DNA of 64,000 bases, from positions 15,940,038-16,004,037 of the forward strand of contig CM038923.1 of the NCBI GenBank assembly GCA_021904315.1, read 5' to 3'. Below the pieces are notes generated by a model. That model ran no database searches. It saw nothing but the letters and a program-made list of their open reading frames with translations, and was not told the DNA's origin. Within the stretch, counting starts at the first letter, position 1; each line of letters opens with the position of its first letter. Both the position numbers and the translations under genes were made by a program. Source of the stretch: Sphagnum magellanicum. Lineage: Eukaryota; Streptophyta; Sphagnopsida; Sphagnales; Sphagnaceae. Shown here piece after piece: positions 1 to 12,089 of the stretch.

Positions 1-177
1 GTCGTTCTTTTTTGGACAAAACTTTCGATTTGAATCTTGAGAAAACATGTTCCTACAATTTTCCTTAGTACATGGTGGAAAGAGGGAGAATAGATTGGAT
101 GATAGTGGTACTTGTGAAAGAATGGAAGTGAATAGGGATAGTTTTGGGAGCTTGAAATCTTACAAAAATTTCACAAG

Positions 178-550
178 ACCTCTTAGGTTTTGTAGCACAA
201 ATTTTTACTAATTTGGGTGTAAAGCTTAAAATTTGGTAGGTAGATGTGCCTTGTAGCTAGGTTTTCAATGATCTAAGGCAAGCTAGATTTGGATAATGTA
301 TGTGATAGGAATAATATTGTAATTGATTAGAGGTTTGCTGCCAAGTTGAACTTTCTACCTTCATGAAATCCTTTTAGGTTTTGTAGCACAAATTTTTACT
401 GATTTGGGTGCGAAGCTTGGAATTTGGTAGACATATGCGCCTTATAGTTAGCTTTTTAATGAACTAAAGCAAACTAGATTTGGATAACGTATGTGATAGG
501 AACAATATTTTAAGTGACTGGAGGTTTGTTGCCAAGTTGAGCATGGTGTC
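178..550 (+). repeat. 191-bp imperfect tandem duplication
   Basis: TTAGGTTTTGTAGCACAAAT at 183 recurs at 374, and the similarity continues through GATTTGGATAA, GTATGTGATAGGAA and GCCAAGTTGA. The copies differ by scattered substitutions, so the duplication is not recent. Confidence 0.8.
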
Positions 551-767
551 GAATCCTTAAAAGTTGGTTTAAGTGAGTGACAATTTAACATAAAATGTTA
601 GGATTTGGAATGTTTGAATTTAGAAAATATATCTATTAATTCCAAATCATAAATGATGCATAAGAGGTGAATTATTTAGTTTCAACTATAAACACAACTT
701 AACATTTAGAGATACACTTTACATTTTTCTTTCACCGGTAGCATATGTATCTCTAAGTATAATCACC

Positions 768-1202
768 TTATAGAACCGAGAGTAGAGGGATAGAAAGTTG
801 CTTCACAAATTCTTGAAGAAATGCTTCTCCATTGTTCATAGGTTTTTGTAGTTTTTTCTCCTCCACAAGTCTTAGTATAGGAATTAGTTGTGGTTGTTCT
901 TCAATAACATGTTGTTGCAACTTTACCTCTTCCATAGGTCTTAACACATGAATTGATTGTGAAATTTCTTCAACAACAGGTTGAGGTCTAATCTCCACTT
1001 TTTCCTTTGAATTTGAAATCACAATGACTTGTGGTATTGGTTTTGCTGTAGATGTAATGGTTCTTTTTAGAAAGTTTAGTGTTGCTTCTAATTCTTTTTC
1101 CAACTCCCTACTTTTTTGTTCTTTTTCAAAAATTGTAATATCTTCTATTATAGGTGCGTGTGAAGCAAACAATTCAACATAAATCGTTTTAGTTAATCGA
1201 AC
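768..1202 (-). other. Open frame of about 144 codons without an ATG start, possible repeat-derived remnant
   Basis: The frame is open from 1202 (after a stop at 1203-1205) to a stop at 768. The predicted peptide has a Glu/Lys-rich coiled-coil-like start (KEQKSRELEKELEATLNFLK) and then an internal near-repeat built on P-M-E-E-V-K-L-Q and L-V-E-E-K-K-L-Q. It begins without ATG, resembles no family I know and lies beside duplicated non-coding repeat DNA. It may be a fragment of a retroelement or of a decayed gene. Confidence 0.2.
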
Positions 1203-1209
1203 CTATTTC

Positions 1210-2820
1210 GCTCTTTCTTTCTCAATCTATTCCCTCCTAAAAGCTCCAACTTTTCTTTCAACATCTTTTGTTACTTCTTATCTTAGCTTCTCTAAAACAT
1301 TTTCACTCATGGCCCTTGCTAATATGAACAATATGGGTCGTGAGCCCAAGGTTAGGGTTAATAAGATGTTAACACATGGTGTAATATGTAGGTAATTATT
1401 ACATCCTATTAAATAACTAGGTTTACCTAGGTATGTAAGTAGGTTGAAAGGTAGGTAAATTATATAAGTATGTTTAGAGTTATTTTATTTTATTTTTAGG
1501 TCAAACATTTTTTAATTTTTCATCTCCAATAACACTTGGCATTTGGTTAGTACATGGCTATTGCACCTATTTACATACTGTGCAAAATTGGATTGGAAGC
1601 CAAAAGATATGGGATAAAAAATTCCATTGCAAAGCCCATGAACTAGTTTAGTTACACATTATATGCAACTACTGTATGGTAGACATGCCCGGGGAGGGCT
1701 CCATTGCTTCTGGTGTTCAACAAAATTTGAACCCTTCTTCTTGGTGCATTTGACACATTAACAATCATTAAAAAAGGATTAGAAACGAGAAAGTTATGAC
1801 CCCCCAAAATAAAGGGGGTCAAAAACTAAATAAAACAAACCATTGAACATTACAAAGGCAAGTTCTTAAACACCAAAAAATTACTTTGTATGTTGTTGCA
1901 TTGTTATTAGAACTTCAAAATGATTTGTACAACTTCAAGTGGTAATCCTCTAACATTTTAAATTGTTTAAAATGAATATGAAATGAGAAAGTTATGAAGT
2001 TTGAAAGTTGGATGGGTCCAAAGAGAGGAGAAAAGAAAAGAAAAAATTTATAACTTGGAAAAGTTATTTTTCTTTTTCTTAATTTATCATTACTCATTTT
2101 CCTTTGTATTTCAAAGATGATTATAGGATATTTTTAATAATTATGATTACTTATAATGAAATTATTATTTTAATATTATTTCCTAGCTTAAACTAATAAT
2201 TAACTTAGGTTTTTTAGGTACTTGTAGGTTAATTAATCTAACATATTTACCATAAATATTTTAACATAAACAATAAAATTTTTAAAATAATTTTTAAAAA
2301 TATTAATTATCATTATAATTAGAATAAATGTTTAATTAATAGTGATGATTACTTATAGTAATTTTTATGTTATAATATTAATACTCAATTTAGGTTAGTA
2401 CTTGGGTAGTAAACTTAAGTTAAAATATTTATAAATTAACTAATGTATCTTATTAGCCATAGGTATAATACCATAATTAATAATATTAAAATAAGATTAC
2501 TATTATGGTAAAAGGATTATAATTATGATTTAAAAATTAATAACAATAACAACTTATAATAATAATTCATATTAATACTAGTTAATAATAATAATAAGGA
2601 TAATTTTGATTTTATAAAATTTTAACAATTTTGATTGCCTATAATATTTAAGTAATAAAATTTTGATATTAATTGGTTTTGAATAAGTCTTTTTGTTTCA
2701 TTGAATTCATACTTTTAAACAAAAATTCCAAATAAAATAAAATAAAATAGTTATATTTGCCATTTAAAAAAATATATTTGACAAATAAAATTTGAAAAAT
2801 TCTAATAAATTTTTAAACCA
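1210..2820. other. AT-rich intergenic DNA, no gene seen
   Basis: This stretch has scattered A/T-rich runs and stops in all frames. Nothing coding or structured is recognised apart from AT-rich simple sequence after about 2100. Confidence 0.6.
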
Positions 2821-3400
2821 TGGTTAGTTTAACTTAATTTAGTTTAGCCATGGTTAATTTTAACCTAATTTAATTTTTAATTTAACCATAATTAATTTAG
2901 CCTAACTTAATTTAGTTAATTAAAAAATTTCTTAAATTAACTTAGTCATAGTTAGTTCAACCTATTTTATTTTATTTTAATTTAATTTAACCATAATTAG
3001 TTTAGTTTAACTTAATTTAGCCTTAGTTAGTTTAGCCTAATTTTTTAGTCATATTTAATTTACCTTGGTTTAATTTACCATAATAAATTTTAACTTAATT
3101 TATTTTAGCTTCATTTAGTTTAACCATAATTAATTTAGCCATGGTTAGTTTAGTTAAATTTAATTTAGTTTAACCTAATTGAATTTAACCATGGTTAGTT
3201 TTGTTTAACTTAATTTAGCCGTGGCTAATTTAACCTTTTGGTTAGTTTAGCCTAGGTTATTTTAGCTGTGATTTTTTTAGCCTAAGTTAATTTAAGCATC
3301 ATGAATTTAATGTCCTAATTAGTTTAACCATGGATAATATAATTTTCTAATTGATTTTGCCATGGTTAGGTTAGGTTAGCTTTAATTAGCATGGGTTTAA
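2820..3400 (+). repeat. Low-complexity tract built on TTTAGCC / CATGGTTAG / TTTAACC
   Basis: Variants of AATTTAGTTTAGCCATGGTT recur irregularly about fifteen times, with the palindromic CCATGG at the centre of many copies. It looks like a decayed minisatellite. Confidence 0.65.
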
Positions 3401-5159
3401 CCTTAGTATTAGAGGTACATAATATTATTATACATAACCTATGTAAATATATTAAGTATTCTAATTTAAAGATGTATCAGTTTAGGCCATTATTTTTATA
3501 ACATGTGCCCATGTTGTACACATTTAGTTATATGTTAGTTGCACACACAAACATATGGCCCAAAAATTGTATAGTACCAAATTTGTAGTTGCAAACATGA
3601 TTAATATAGTTGCAAACGATAGTTGCATGCTAATTGCATAATGACTAGTTGTAGACGATAAGATTTTTACTAATGTTAGTAATTTATTTATATTTAATTA
3701 ATTATTATTATTGCAACTTATTTTTCAAAACCTAATTTATTTTTCATTTACCTTGCTAAAAACATTTACATGCAAATGTGTAAATGTAAATGAAAAGTTT
3801 TGACATTGCCCCATGAAACTATAAACACTAGTATAAAACCCTGCCTTTTGCAATTATGGTTTTAACTAGTGTTCAATTACAAACCAAGTTGAAAATACAC
3901 ATATAGTTACAATTTGTTTATTGCAATTGTAAAATACTTTTTGCAACTATTAACCAATAATGTTGACAAGTATAAATCAAAAATCAAATTACAGTTGAAA
4001 GTGTGTGCCATGTGTCAACACCACAATAATAGCCACTACGTGCCACTAGCCAATTTAGTTGAAAACTATCCTACCAATCTAGTCAAGGGATGTTGTCAAT
4101 TATATTCGACTAGTGGATGAACGTCATTTGTTGACTAGGCATGATGTCACCCAAAAATATAATTACAACTTCAATTAGGTTGCAACTATCTAAGTTGGAA
4201 CATTTGGCTAGTTGTTTAGTGACACGTGGCATAATCACAAATGTTGACATGTGGCATGTTCACAAAGTTTGGGGTCAATAAATAATTAAATAACATGTGG
4301 CATATCCTTGTCAATAGGCTAGGCCACATGGTGCTTAAGCATAAGTTAGGTCTAAACCTAACATACACCATAATGTGTCCTAATTCATTTTGGGTTTCAC
4401 TAGTTTTTGAGTGCACTTGGACATTTTTACTTGGTGAAATTGGTTCACCCTTTAGTGAACAGGGACCAATTGCTATATATAATGAATTGTTTCATTAGTT
4501 ACTAGTGAAACAAGGTTATTTTCAAATGAAATATAAATTTACCAAGCCATTCACTTGTTAGTTAATTAATTAGCCAACATGGAAATCAATTAAAATTAAA
4601 TTATTTAATATATAATATAATTGATAATTTCATGATTTTCAACCTATGATTATTGACACGTGTCACTACCTAAGCTAAGTTAAAAATCTAACCTATGTAG
4701 GTAGGCGATGTAATCAACATAGGCACCTATTTTAGAAAACTAAATAGAAGAATACTTGGTTAATTTACCATTGTTGACCACACATAACATCACTCATGAG
4801 GTTTGATCCCTTCACCTTTAAAATGAAAATAAACACCCTTACCTTCAAGTCACCTCACTTGTTGTGATAATATGTTACATTACATTTTATTTATCAAATA
4901 CTTCATATTAAACATTATAAAAACATAAACTTTGAAAATTCATATCTTATTGAGATTTTGTTTAAATGAAATGATTCGAATTTACTTCTTAGAAAGTTTC
5001 AATAATGTACATAATTACTCTTATTTCCTTTTGAAAGTGTAAAATTAGTTGAACAAAAAAATAATTGAATATCATTATTCAATAACATTTCAATGACCAT
5101 TTTTTTGAAAAACAAAAAGTTTAATAAATGGATAAGATTTTTACTAATATAATAATATT

Positions 5160-5450
5160 ATTTATGCTAAGTTATTTTCAATTGTTATATGGATATTTTT
5201 CATTAATTTAAATTATTTCACCCTACATTATTTATGATTATTTATGGTTATTTTCAATTACTTTTGGCTATTTTTGGCCATTTCACTTTATGTTATTTGT
5301 CGTTATTTTAAATTACTTTTGGCTATTTTAGTTTATTTCACCTTATGTTATTATTGACAATTTTAGGTTATTATAAGTTATTTCATTTTAAATTACTTTT
5401 GTCTATTATAGATGGTTTCACCCTAAATTGTTTTTGGCAATCCTAAGCAA
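5160..5450 (+). repeat. Diverged minisatellite with TTACTTTTGGCTATTTT units
   Basis: TTATTT plus ATTACTTTTGGCTATTTT plus a TTTCACC/TTATGTTATT step recurs about four times with 60-85 bp spacing, inside the CACTA-like element. Confidence 0.6.
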
Positions 5451-5459
5451 TTCTAATAT

Positions 5460-6130
5460 ATGGTTATTAGTAGTTTTCTTATTAGGGCTAATGGTACATA
5501 TTCTATTGGTGGCTATCAGTGGTTATTATATTAATGACTATCAGTAATTATTATATTGATGGTTATTATATTAATGATTATTGGTGCCTATTCTATTGGT
5601 GGATAATTTTGTTTATTAATGGCTATTATATTAGTGACTATTGGTGGTTATTTATTGGTGAATATTGATGGTTATTAATGGTTATTAGATTAGTGGCTAT
5701 TATATTAATGGTTATTGGTGGATATTTTATTAATGGATATTGGTGGATATGAATGGTTATTATATTAGTGGTTATTGGTGCTTATTCTATTAATGGCTAT
5801 TGGTGGATATTTTGTTAGTGGATATTAATGGTTATTGTATTAATGACTATTGGTTCCTATTCTATTAATGGTTATTGGTGGATATTCTATTGATGGATAT
5901 TAATGGTTATTATATTAGTGAATATTGGAGCATATTGGTGGTTATTAATTTTATTATATTAATGGCTATTGATGGCTATTCTATTGGTGACTATTAGTGG
6001 CTATTTTATTAATGGTTATTGGTGGTTATTGTATTATAAGTTATTGTTGGTTGTTATATGTTATATTACAACTATTGGTGATTATTATATTATAAATTAT
6101 TGTTGGATATTTTATGTTATAATATCATAG
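5460..6130 (+). repeat. GGTTATTGGTGGATATT-type minisatellite
   Basis: Short units such as GGTTATTGGTGGATATT and CTATTAATGG are repeated dozens of times with variation over about 670 bp. The strand is strongly asymmetric (T/G-rich on plus). Confidence 0.8.
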
Positions 6131-6560
6131 GTTATTGGTAGTTATTATATTATAGGATACTTTTAATTACTTTTCATAGGTTATTATTTTATATTCTAAG
6201 TTATTTTTACTTTAGGTCATTATATTATATTTTAGATTATTTTAAGTTATTATACTTAGGATAAAATAATTTATAATAACGTAAAATAGAATGACTTTGA
6301 ATAACTTAAAGTATAACTTGAAATAACATATATTAAATTAGAATAAAATAACCTAAGGTATAGCCTAAGGTTAATTGAATAATTTAATTTAAAATAACTA
6401 AAATATTTATAATAAGTTAGTTAAGATACCTTAAAATAAAATAATGTATATTAATAATTTAGGGTATAATAATTTATAATAGCTTATAATAACATAAGAT
6501 ATAAGTTAATATATTTAAAATAGCTTAAAATAATATAGGGTATATCATAAAGTAACATAT
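6130..6560. repeat. Imperfect AT-rich inverted repeat where the TTATT motif switches strand
   Basis: Left of about 6245 the sequence is TTATT/AGGTTATT-rich; right of it the reverse complement (AATAACCTAAA, AATAACTTAAA) dominates. The two arms could pair as a long imperfect hairpin. Confidence 0.5.
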
Positions 6561-6756
6561 ATATAATATTTTTAAAAAACATATAAACAAACTTATTTAC
6601 TATAATAAATTATAATAGTGAATTATGTTAATTAGTAATGAAACATGATGTTTACATAGTGATATTATAGTGAAATAACTTTCATTAGGGTGAAATTAAT
6701 AAAATGGAATGAACTTATTTCGCTGTTAAGATCCCATAGTGATTTAAATGAACTGC

Positions 6757-6775
6757 ACCCCATTTTTGTAATAGT
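6757..6775 (-). mobile_element. Solo terminal motif CACTATTACAAAAATGGGG (minus strand)
   Basis: CCCCATTTTTGTAATAGTG has the form of a CACTA-type right end. I did not find a matching left end, so only one terminus of a nested or broken element is visible. Confidence 0.35.
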
Positions 6776-7829
6776 GTAGGCATCTAAGCTAAACCTAAAC
6801 ATATAAGCCATTTAACTTAAACTTAAATTAAGGCTAGACCTAGGCCTTTATGTTAGGCCTAAACCTAGGCCATATGGTAATAATGAATGAAATCCTATTT
6901 CATTTGGTTTGACTTTTAGAGTTGAATCTCTTTTATTGGTTCATCACAAATGGCTATTACATTTTCATGTTTATTGTGTTCTCCAATAATCCTAGTGCAC
7001 TTCTTTATATAGTTTAGATTCTTGGACTAAAAGTGAAACAATATGGGATAAAAACATTATTTGTAATCTAGTTATAATCTAGTTACATTGTAATTGTAAA
7101 TCAATAATTATAATCTAGTTAAATAAGCCAGTTTAAGCTTAGACTTAAACTAATAATTTATTTAGCCTAGGTTTAGTTACTTCCTTTAATTACTTGTAAT
7201 AAAATTTATCAACTATTTTTAATTGTTCAATTGTATAATTAAACAATTCAACATGTTATCATCATTTATTAAATAATATGGCAATTAGTTAGTCTTTTAA
7301 AATATTAATGACTAAACGTAATTATCTACTAAATAATTAATTAATATTTATTACTTGAATATTTTTTAAAATTACAAATCCATTATAATTTTTATTAACA
7401 TTTTTTAAAGCAAAAATAAAATAAAATGTGAATATTCAATAATAAAATTTAAATGGTATTTTAATTAAAATGATTATTAAAATATAGTGATAATTAACAA
7501 TTGGCTATAGTTACAACAACATTAATAATAATATTATTATAGCTAGTAATTAAACTAGGCTAGTTATTTAACTATTATTATTCATATTTTATCTAACTTG
7601 GTGGAACTATTATGAATTATTATAATAGAGATAGAAAATATATCTCAAAGTATAGTACTCTTAAATGAAAATAATCTCTGAAATTATATAATAATTTATT
7701 AATGATTTCAATCATTATTATAATTTAATCATAAATGACTAAATAAATAATAAAATACTGATTATAAAATTTAAAAAATGAAAAACTTATTGGAACTAAT
7801 AGCCAACACTAGAATACAATTCTAAAAAA

Positions 7830-8770
7830 TATTAATTATGTATCATTCTTTATATGTTGTAAATTAAAATTGATCTATGTGGCAATAATAAATTACAAAT
7901 GTATTGAACATATTCCAAAAGAATATTTATTAAATATCATCACTAGATATGTTGTAAATTAAAATTGAATCTACATAGAAATAATAAATTATGCAATATT
8001 GAACATACACATTATTAAGTTGACTTATATTTCAAAATTTCCTTAAATTTTATTTTCAAATTAAGGTGTAATATTTATATGCACAAAAAAAATTCATCCT
8101 AAATAACCAATGAACCATTCATGTATACAAAAAACATTTACAAGCACTTTAATAGTTAATGAATTTTTATTGTAATTAAAAATATATATTAAGACATCAT
8201 GTGTATAAAAATGGATAAACATTAAAGTTCCACATAATTATTAATTATGTATAATTACTTGATTTGTTGTATACTAACATTTGATTTACAAAGAAATAAT
8301 AAATTACATATATTGAACATACATTATTACAAACTCATATTTGAAAATTTCCTTAAATTTTATTCTGAAATTAAATTTAAATATTTATGTGCACAAAAAA
8401 ATTTGCATCGTACATAACCATTCATTTACACAAATATATTTTACATGCAGTTTAATGTTTAATGAAGTTTTATTACAATTTAAAGCAAATATTCAGATAT
8501 CATGTGTATAAAAATGAATAAAGATTAGAGTTCCACAAAATTATTAATTATTTATCATTATTTGATATGTTGTAAACTAAAATTCAGTCTACATATAAAT
8601 AATAATTAGGTGTATTGAAAATGCACATATTACAAACTTATATTTCAAAATTTCCTCAAATTTTATTTTTTAAGAAAAAATTGTTATTTATATGCACCAA
8701 AAAATATTTTCATCATAAATAACCATTCATTTGATACAAAAAAATTTACATGTAATTTAATCTATTTATG
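7830..8770 (+). repeat. About 300-bp tandem repeat, three or more diverged copies
   Basis: Each copy contains a TATGTTGTAAAYTAAAATT segment, AATAATAAATTA, TATTGAACATACA, CTTAAATTTTATTTT, TTTATATGCACAAAAAAA and ATCATGTGTATAAAAATG. Copies begin near 7940, 8245 and 8550, with a partial one near 7840. A further copy lies at 9605-9900. Confidence 0.7.
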
Positions 8771-8839
8771 AAAATGGATAGTTTGTTTTTTTTTGTTTTA
8801 TCATGTTGAAATTTCCCAAACCAAAATTGCTTCACACAA

Positions 8840-9600
8840 TGTTGTGGATATCTTTGAAAATGTAACAATGAATAAGAGTGCATTGATTAGGGTTGAGAAT
8901 TTTTGGAGCTACAATGCAAAGTTATTGATTATTGAACCATTTTCTTAGTAAACATTAATAAAATCATAAATAAAATTTGTATTCAAATCCAAAGGTGTTG
9001 CTGAGTCAAATTTAATGAAGTTTATTTTATAATTTTCATACTTAAGGTGTGGAAGATATTGAATGTTGAATGATTTTTGTTGTTGAAAGTTCAAACAAAT
9101 TACAAAAAACTAGGTTTAGAAGGGAAAATGAGCTGAGTGTGTTCATACTTGGGGCCAACAATAAAATTATGTTATCTATCCATGAAGGAAGGCAATTTGT
9201 TTTGGTTTCTTCTAATGATATGTCCCAAACCATAGTGTTTTAGGTTATGATATAAAACTTACCATCATAAAGTTTTCAATGAGTAGGGGCGCACCAACTT
9301 GGTTTAGAATGTTTGGAATTATGGTGTAGACTATATCGATTATTGAACCATTTTTTCATTGAATTTAAAAAAGAAAACAAAGATTGAAAACTATATTGGA
9401 ATATGGGGGTTTTCTTCGTATTATTGGAAAGCCCTCACCAAGGTTGATTTAATAATGTTGATTTTGTGATTTTGAGCCTTAAAATGTGAACAATATTATT
9501 GAAGTATTATTGGGTATTGCTATTGGAAATTCAAACAAATTGCAAAAAGGGGTTTGGAAGGAAAATTCAATTGGATGTGTTCAAATTTGGGCCAATGACA
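8840..9600 (+). repeat. Two copies of a dispersed repeat family (third copy at 15.6 kb)
   Basis: Copies at about 8870-9170 and 9285-9600 share TATTGAACCATTTT, GGAAGATATTGA or equivalent, GTTGAAAGTTCAAACAAATT, CAAAAA-CTAGG/GGGG-TTT-GAAGGRAAA and TTGGGCCAA. The family is non-coding and probably a mobile-element fragment. Confidence 0.6.
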
Positions 9601-9604
9601 CAGG

Positions 9605-9900
9605 GTACATTAGTGTTTAATGAATTTTTATCATAATTAAAAAAATTTAAGATAACATGTGTATAAAAATGAATAAACATTATAGTTGTGCAATATTATT
9701 AATTATGTATCATTATTTGATATGTTGTGATGATCTACATAAAAACAATAAATTACATGACTATTGCACATAAACATTATTATTAACATATATTTTAGAT
9801 TTTCCTTAAACTTTATTTTGATATTAAGGTTTAATATTTATATGCACAAAAAAAACCATTCATTTATACAAATAAAATTTATATGTAAGTTAAATTTATC
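9605..9900 (+). repeat. Detached copy of the 300-bp repeat
   Basis: GTGTATAAAAATGAATAAACATTA, ATTATGTATCATTATTTGATATGTTG and TTTATATGCACAAAAAA occur in the same order as in the 7.8-8.8 kb tandem copies. It is separated from them by the 8.85-9.6 kb dispersed repeat. Confidence 0.65.
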
Positions 9901-10604
9901 ATAATTTTAAATAAATATTAAAACTAAAATTACATCCTAGTTGTTCAACCTAGTTGAAAAAGATAATTATAACAAAGTTGCAAACAAAATTGTATTTCAT
10001 CCATCCTCTAGTACATTTTATCATCCATATATGTGTGTAGATGGTGTCATCAAAATAGTTGAACATTAATCAATGTTTTTGATTGTGTGCCAACTAAAGA
10101 ACCTTAGATGCTAAGAATATTTTGAAAATGACCCTTTAGTTGAAACATGTTTCACACTATTTATCAACATAGTTGAATGTTCAACTTGGAAACATTGTTG
10201 ATGCTAAAAATATTCAGCAAATGACCACTAAGTTGAAAAATGCTTTCAACTATATAACAATATAGTAGACAAGTTGACTTAATTGCCATAATTTTATTTA
10301 AAAATTAAAAAAATCCTAGTTGACATATAATTGCAATGTGTGTAGTTGAACACTTTTGGTGAAAAAGGGGATTTTTTACTAGTGAAAAAAATATTATTTG
10401 CATGATAGGCATGGTAAATGTAACAAATATTTACACGATGGGTAAACTTTTACATTTCCCCGATTTATATGGGCATTTACATTTACCAACACAACCCCAA
10501 TCTTATATATTAAAGCAATAGTGGTGTCCATCTGTCTGTCTGTCTGTGTGGGCAGTGCCTGGAAAATTCTTCCACTCAGTGCCCGTTCCCTGTGGAGCTT
10601 CCCC

Positions 10605-10740
10605 AGATGTAATTTCCCCAGATGTAACTGACTCCAGAGAAAAAAAAAATCAGGGGCAGTTTGATTTTTTGAGGCGTTTCCCTAGATGTAACTGACTTAA
10701 AAGAAAAAAGAAATCAGGGGCAGTCTGATTTTTTGAGGCA
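10605..10740 (+). repeat. Two copies of a 70-bp unit inside the Helitron-like element
   Basis: CCTAGATGTAACTGACT (first copy CCCAGATGTAACTGACT), an A-rich run, AATCAGGGGCAGT and CTGATTTTTTGAGG occur at about 10615-10675 and again at 10680-10740. Confidence 0.7.
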
Positions 10741-10767
10741 AAAGATTTGGTAGACTAGAAAAAAAAG

Positions 10768-10955
10768 ATTTAGGCCTTAGACAGCCTAGAATTTATTTAT
10801 TTATTTATTTTTATATTGACCAAGATTACCTTTTTTTTCTTTTAGCTACTATCCGTCCTGATTAAGGGGAGGGATGAAATGTCCGTTCGGCTTGATGACG
10901 GGACGGATTTAGGGGAAGACCAAAAAAAATAAATTTAGGCCTTGGACAGCCCAGA

Positions 10956-10999
<44 letters not shown>

Positions 11000-11170
11000 T
11001 ATTGACCAAGACTACCTTTTTTTTCTTTTAGCTACTGTCCGTCCCAATTAAGGGGATGGATGAAATGTTCGTCCGACTTGATGACGGGACGAATTTTGGG
11101 GAAATTTTTTTTCTTTTAGCTACTATCCGTCCCGATTAAGGGGATGGATGAAATGTCCGTCCGGTTGGAT
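10768..11170 (+). repeat. Three partial copies of an about 160-bp unit with a 38-T tract
   Basis: The unit contains TTTAGGCCTTRGACAGCC, a T-rich tract, TATTGACCAAGA, CTTTTAGCTACT, GTCCGTCC and GATGACGGGACG. Copies start near 10768 and 10932, with a shortened third copy from about 11107. The second copy has expanded its T tract to 38 T (10961-10998). Confidence 0.75.
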
Positions 11171-11305
11171 GATCACATAATAATAATAAAAATAGAAAAC
11201 ACATAAAAATAAAAAAATAAAAAAGTTAAAAGTTTCTAAAACGCGAACCAAGTTTAAAGAAATCGAAGGACTTCACAGTGGCCGAAGGTCACGGGCACCC
11301 ACTAT

Positions 11306-12089
11306 TACATATAAAACCCATAACACTAAACAGACTAAAGTTATGCAGTCCCAAAAGTGGCTAACTCATGGCTCACAATTGGGTCTTTTGGTGTCTTTGC
11401 CCACCCACCATGTTAAGATCAATTTAGAGTATAGTGATGGAAGGTTCTCTTTAACACAATAGTGGGAGGCAATATTGGTGACCTAAGACTAATTACACAT
11501 CTTCCAAAATAAATAATAATAATAAAAAATAAAGGAAAAACACCTAGCAAAGGAACAAAAGAAGAAGATAAAAAAAGGAGCAAAGTCTAAACAAAAGACC
11601 ACATCGAAAAACATAAAATGCACAATGGGGAGCTTTAGGAGGAGAAATCAAGAAACTTAGGACCCAAACCCATCCATCACTAATAGCACAAAACAAGTCA
11701 TACATAGAAATGGGTGGAAAACTTGGAAAGGCACCAAGCCTAGAAGAGCTTTTTCTTATTGCCACAATTGTTCGTTATAGGATAATGGTGGTTTGAATTT
11801 GTTGAAGAACCATCAACACCCCCTACCTATAAAATGAAACATAAAATTGAAAAAAGAGGACCTTCAAAGCCCTTTTCATCGACCATGCCATGTTAGCACA
11901 TCAAGGAAAAAAATTGTCCACCTACTGGTGTAACCATCTAAATATCTCTATTACTAGAGGGATGAAATCATTCTCAGGGTGTCGGTTGCAATATGACAAA
12001 ACCTTTGCTTGATCTACAATCTTGCAACCACTCCTTAAGAAGAAATGGCACATGAAATAAGATTTACACAAGTCAGGTCATCAATGATT
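11306..12089. other. Intergenic DNA, no gene seen
   Basis: This follows the Helitron-like element. The open stretch at 11544-11765 (minus) has no recognisable motif. Confidence 0.5.

Larger units (their letters stand above)
3826..10384. mobile_element. Probable non-autonomous CACTA-like (EnSpm/CMC) DNA transposon
   Basis: The left end reads CACTAGTATAAAACCC from 3826. The right end, reverse-complemented from 10384, reads CACTAGTAAAAAATCCC. Both ends carry a second shared motif about 35-45 bases inside (GTGTTCAAYTACAMAC), and both subterminal regions are full of GTTGAA/GTTGCAA motifs, as expected of CACTA subterminal repeats. The flanks are AAA on both sides, fitting a 3-bp target duplication, but weakly because of the A-rich context. 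No transposase is visible in about 6.6 kb. A second ACTAGTG/AAA at 4507 could be an alternative right end of a 682-bp element. Confidence 0.5.
10501..11305 (+). mobile_element. Helitron-like non-autonomous element
   Basis: The 5' end TCTTATATATTAAAGC at 10501 follows an A and matches the TC-plus-TATA/TTAAAG start of plant Helitrons. Near the 3' end a short hairpin (GTGGCC, loop GAA, GGTCAC, 11278-11292) is followed by GGGCACCCACTAT and then T at 11306, fitting insertion between A and T. The last four bases are CTAT, not the usual CTRR, which lowers confidence. No Rep/helicase is encoded. Confidence 0.5.

Noticed and set aside
4216..4498. Overlapping 66-67 codon frames on opposite strands
   Set aside because: Both lie in CACTA-like element DNA, read through each other and show no protein features.
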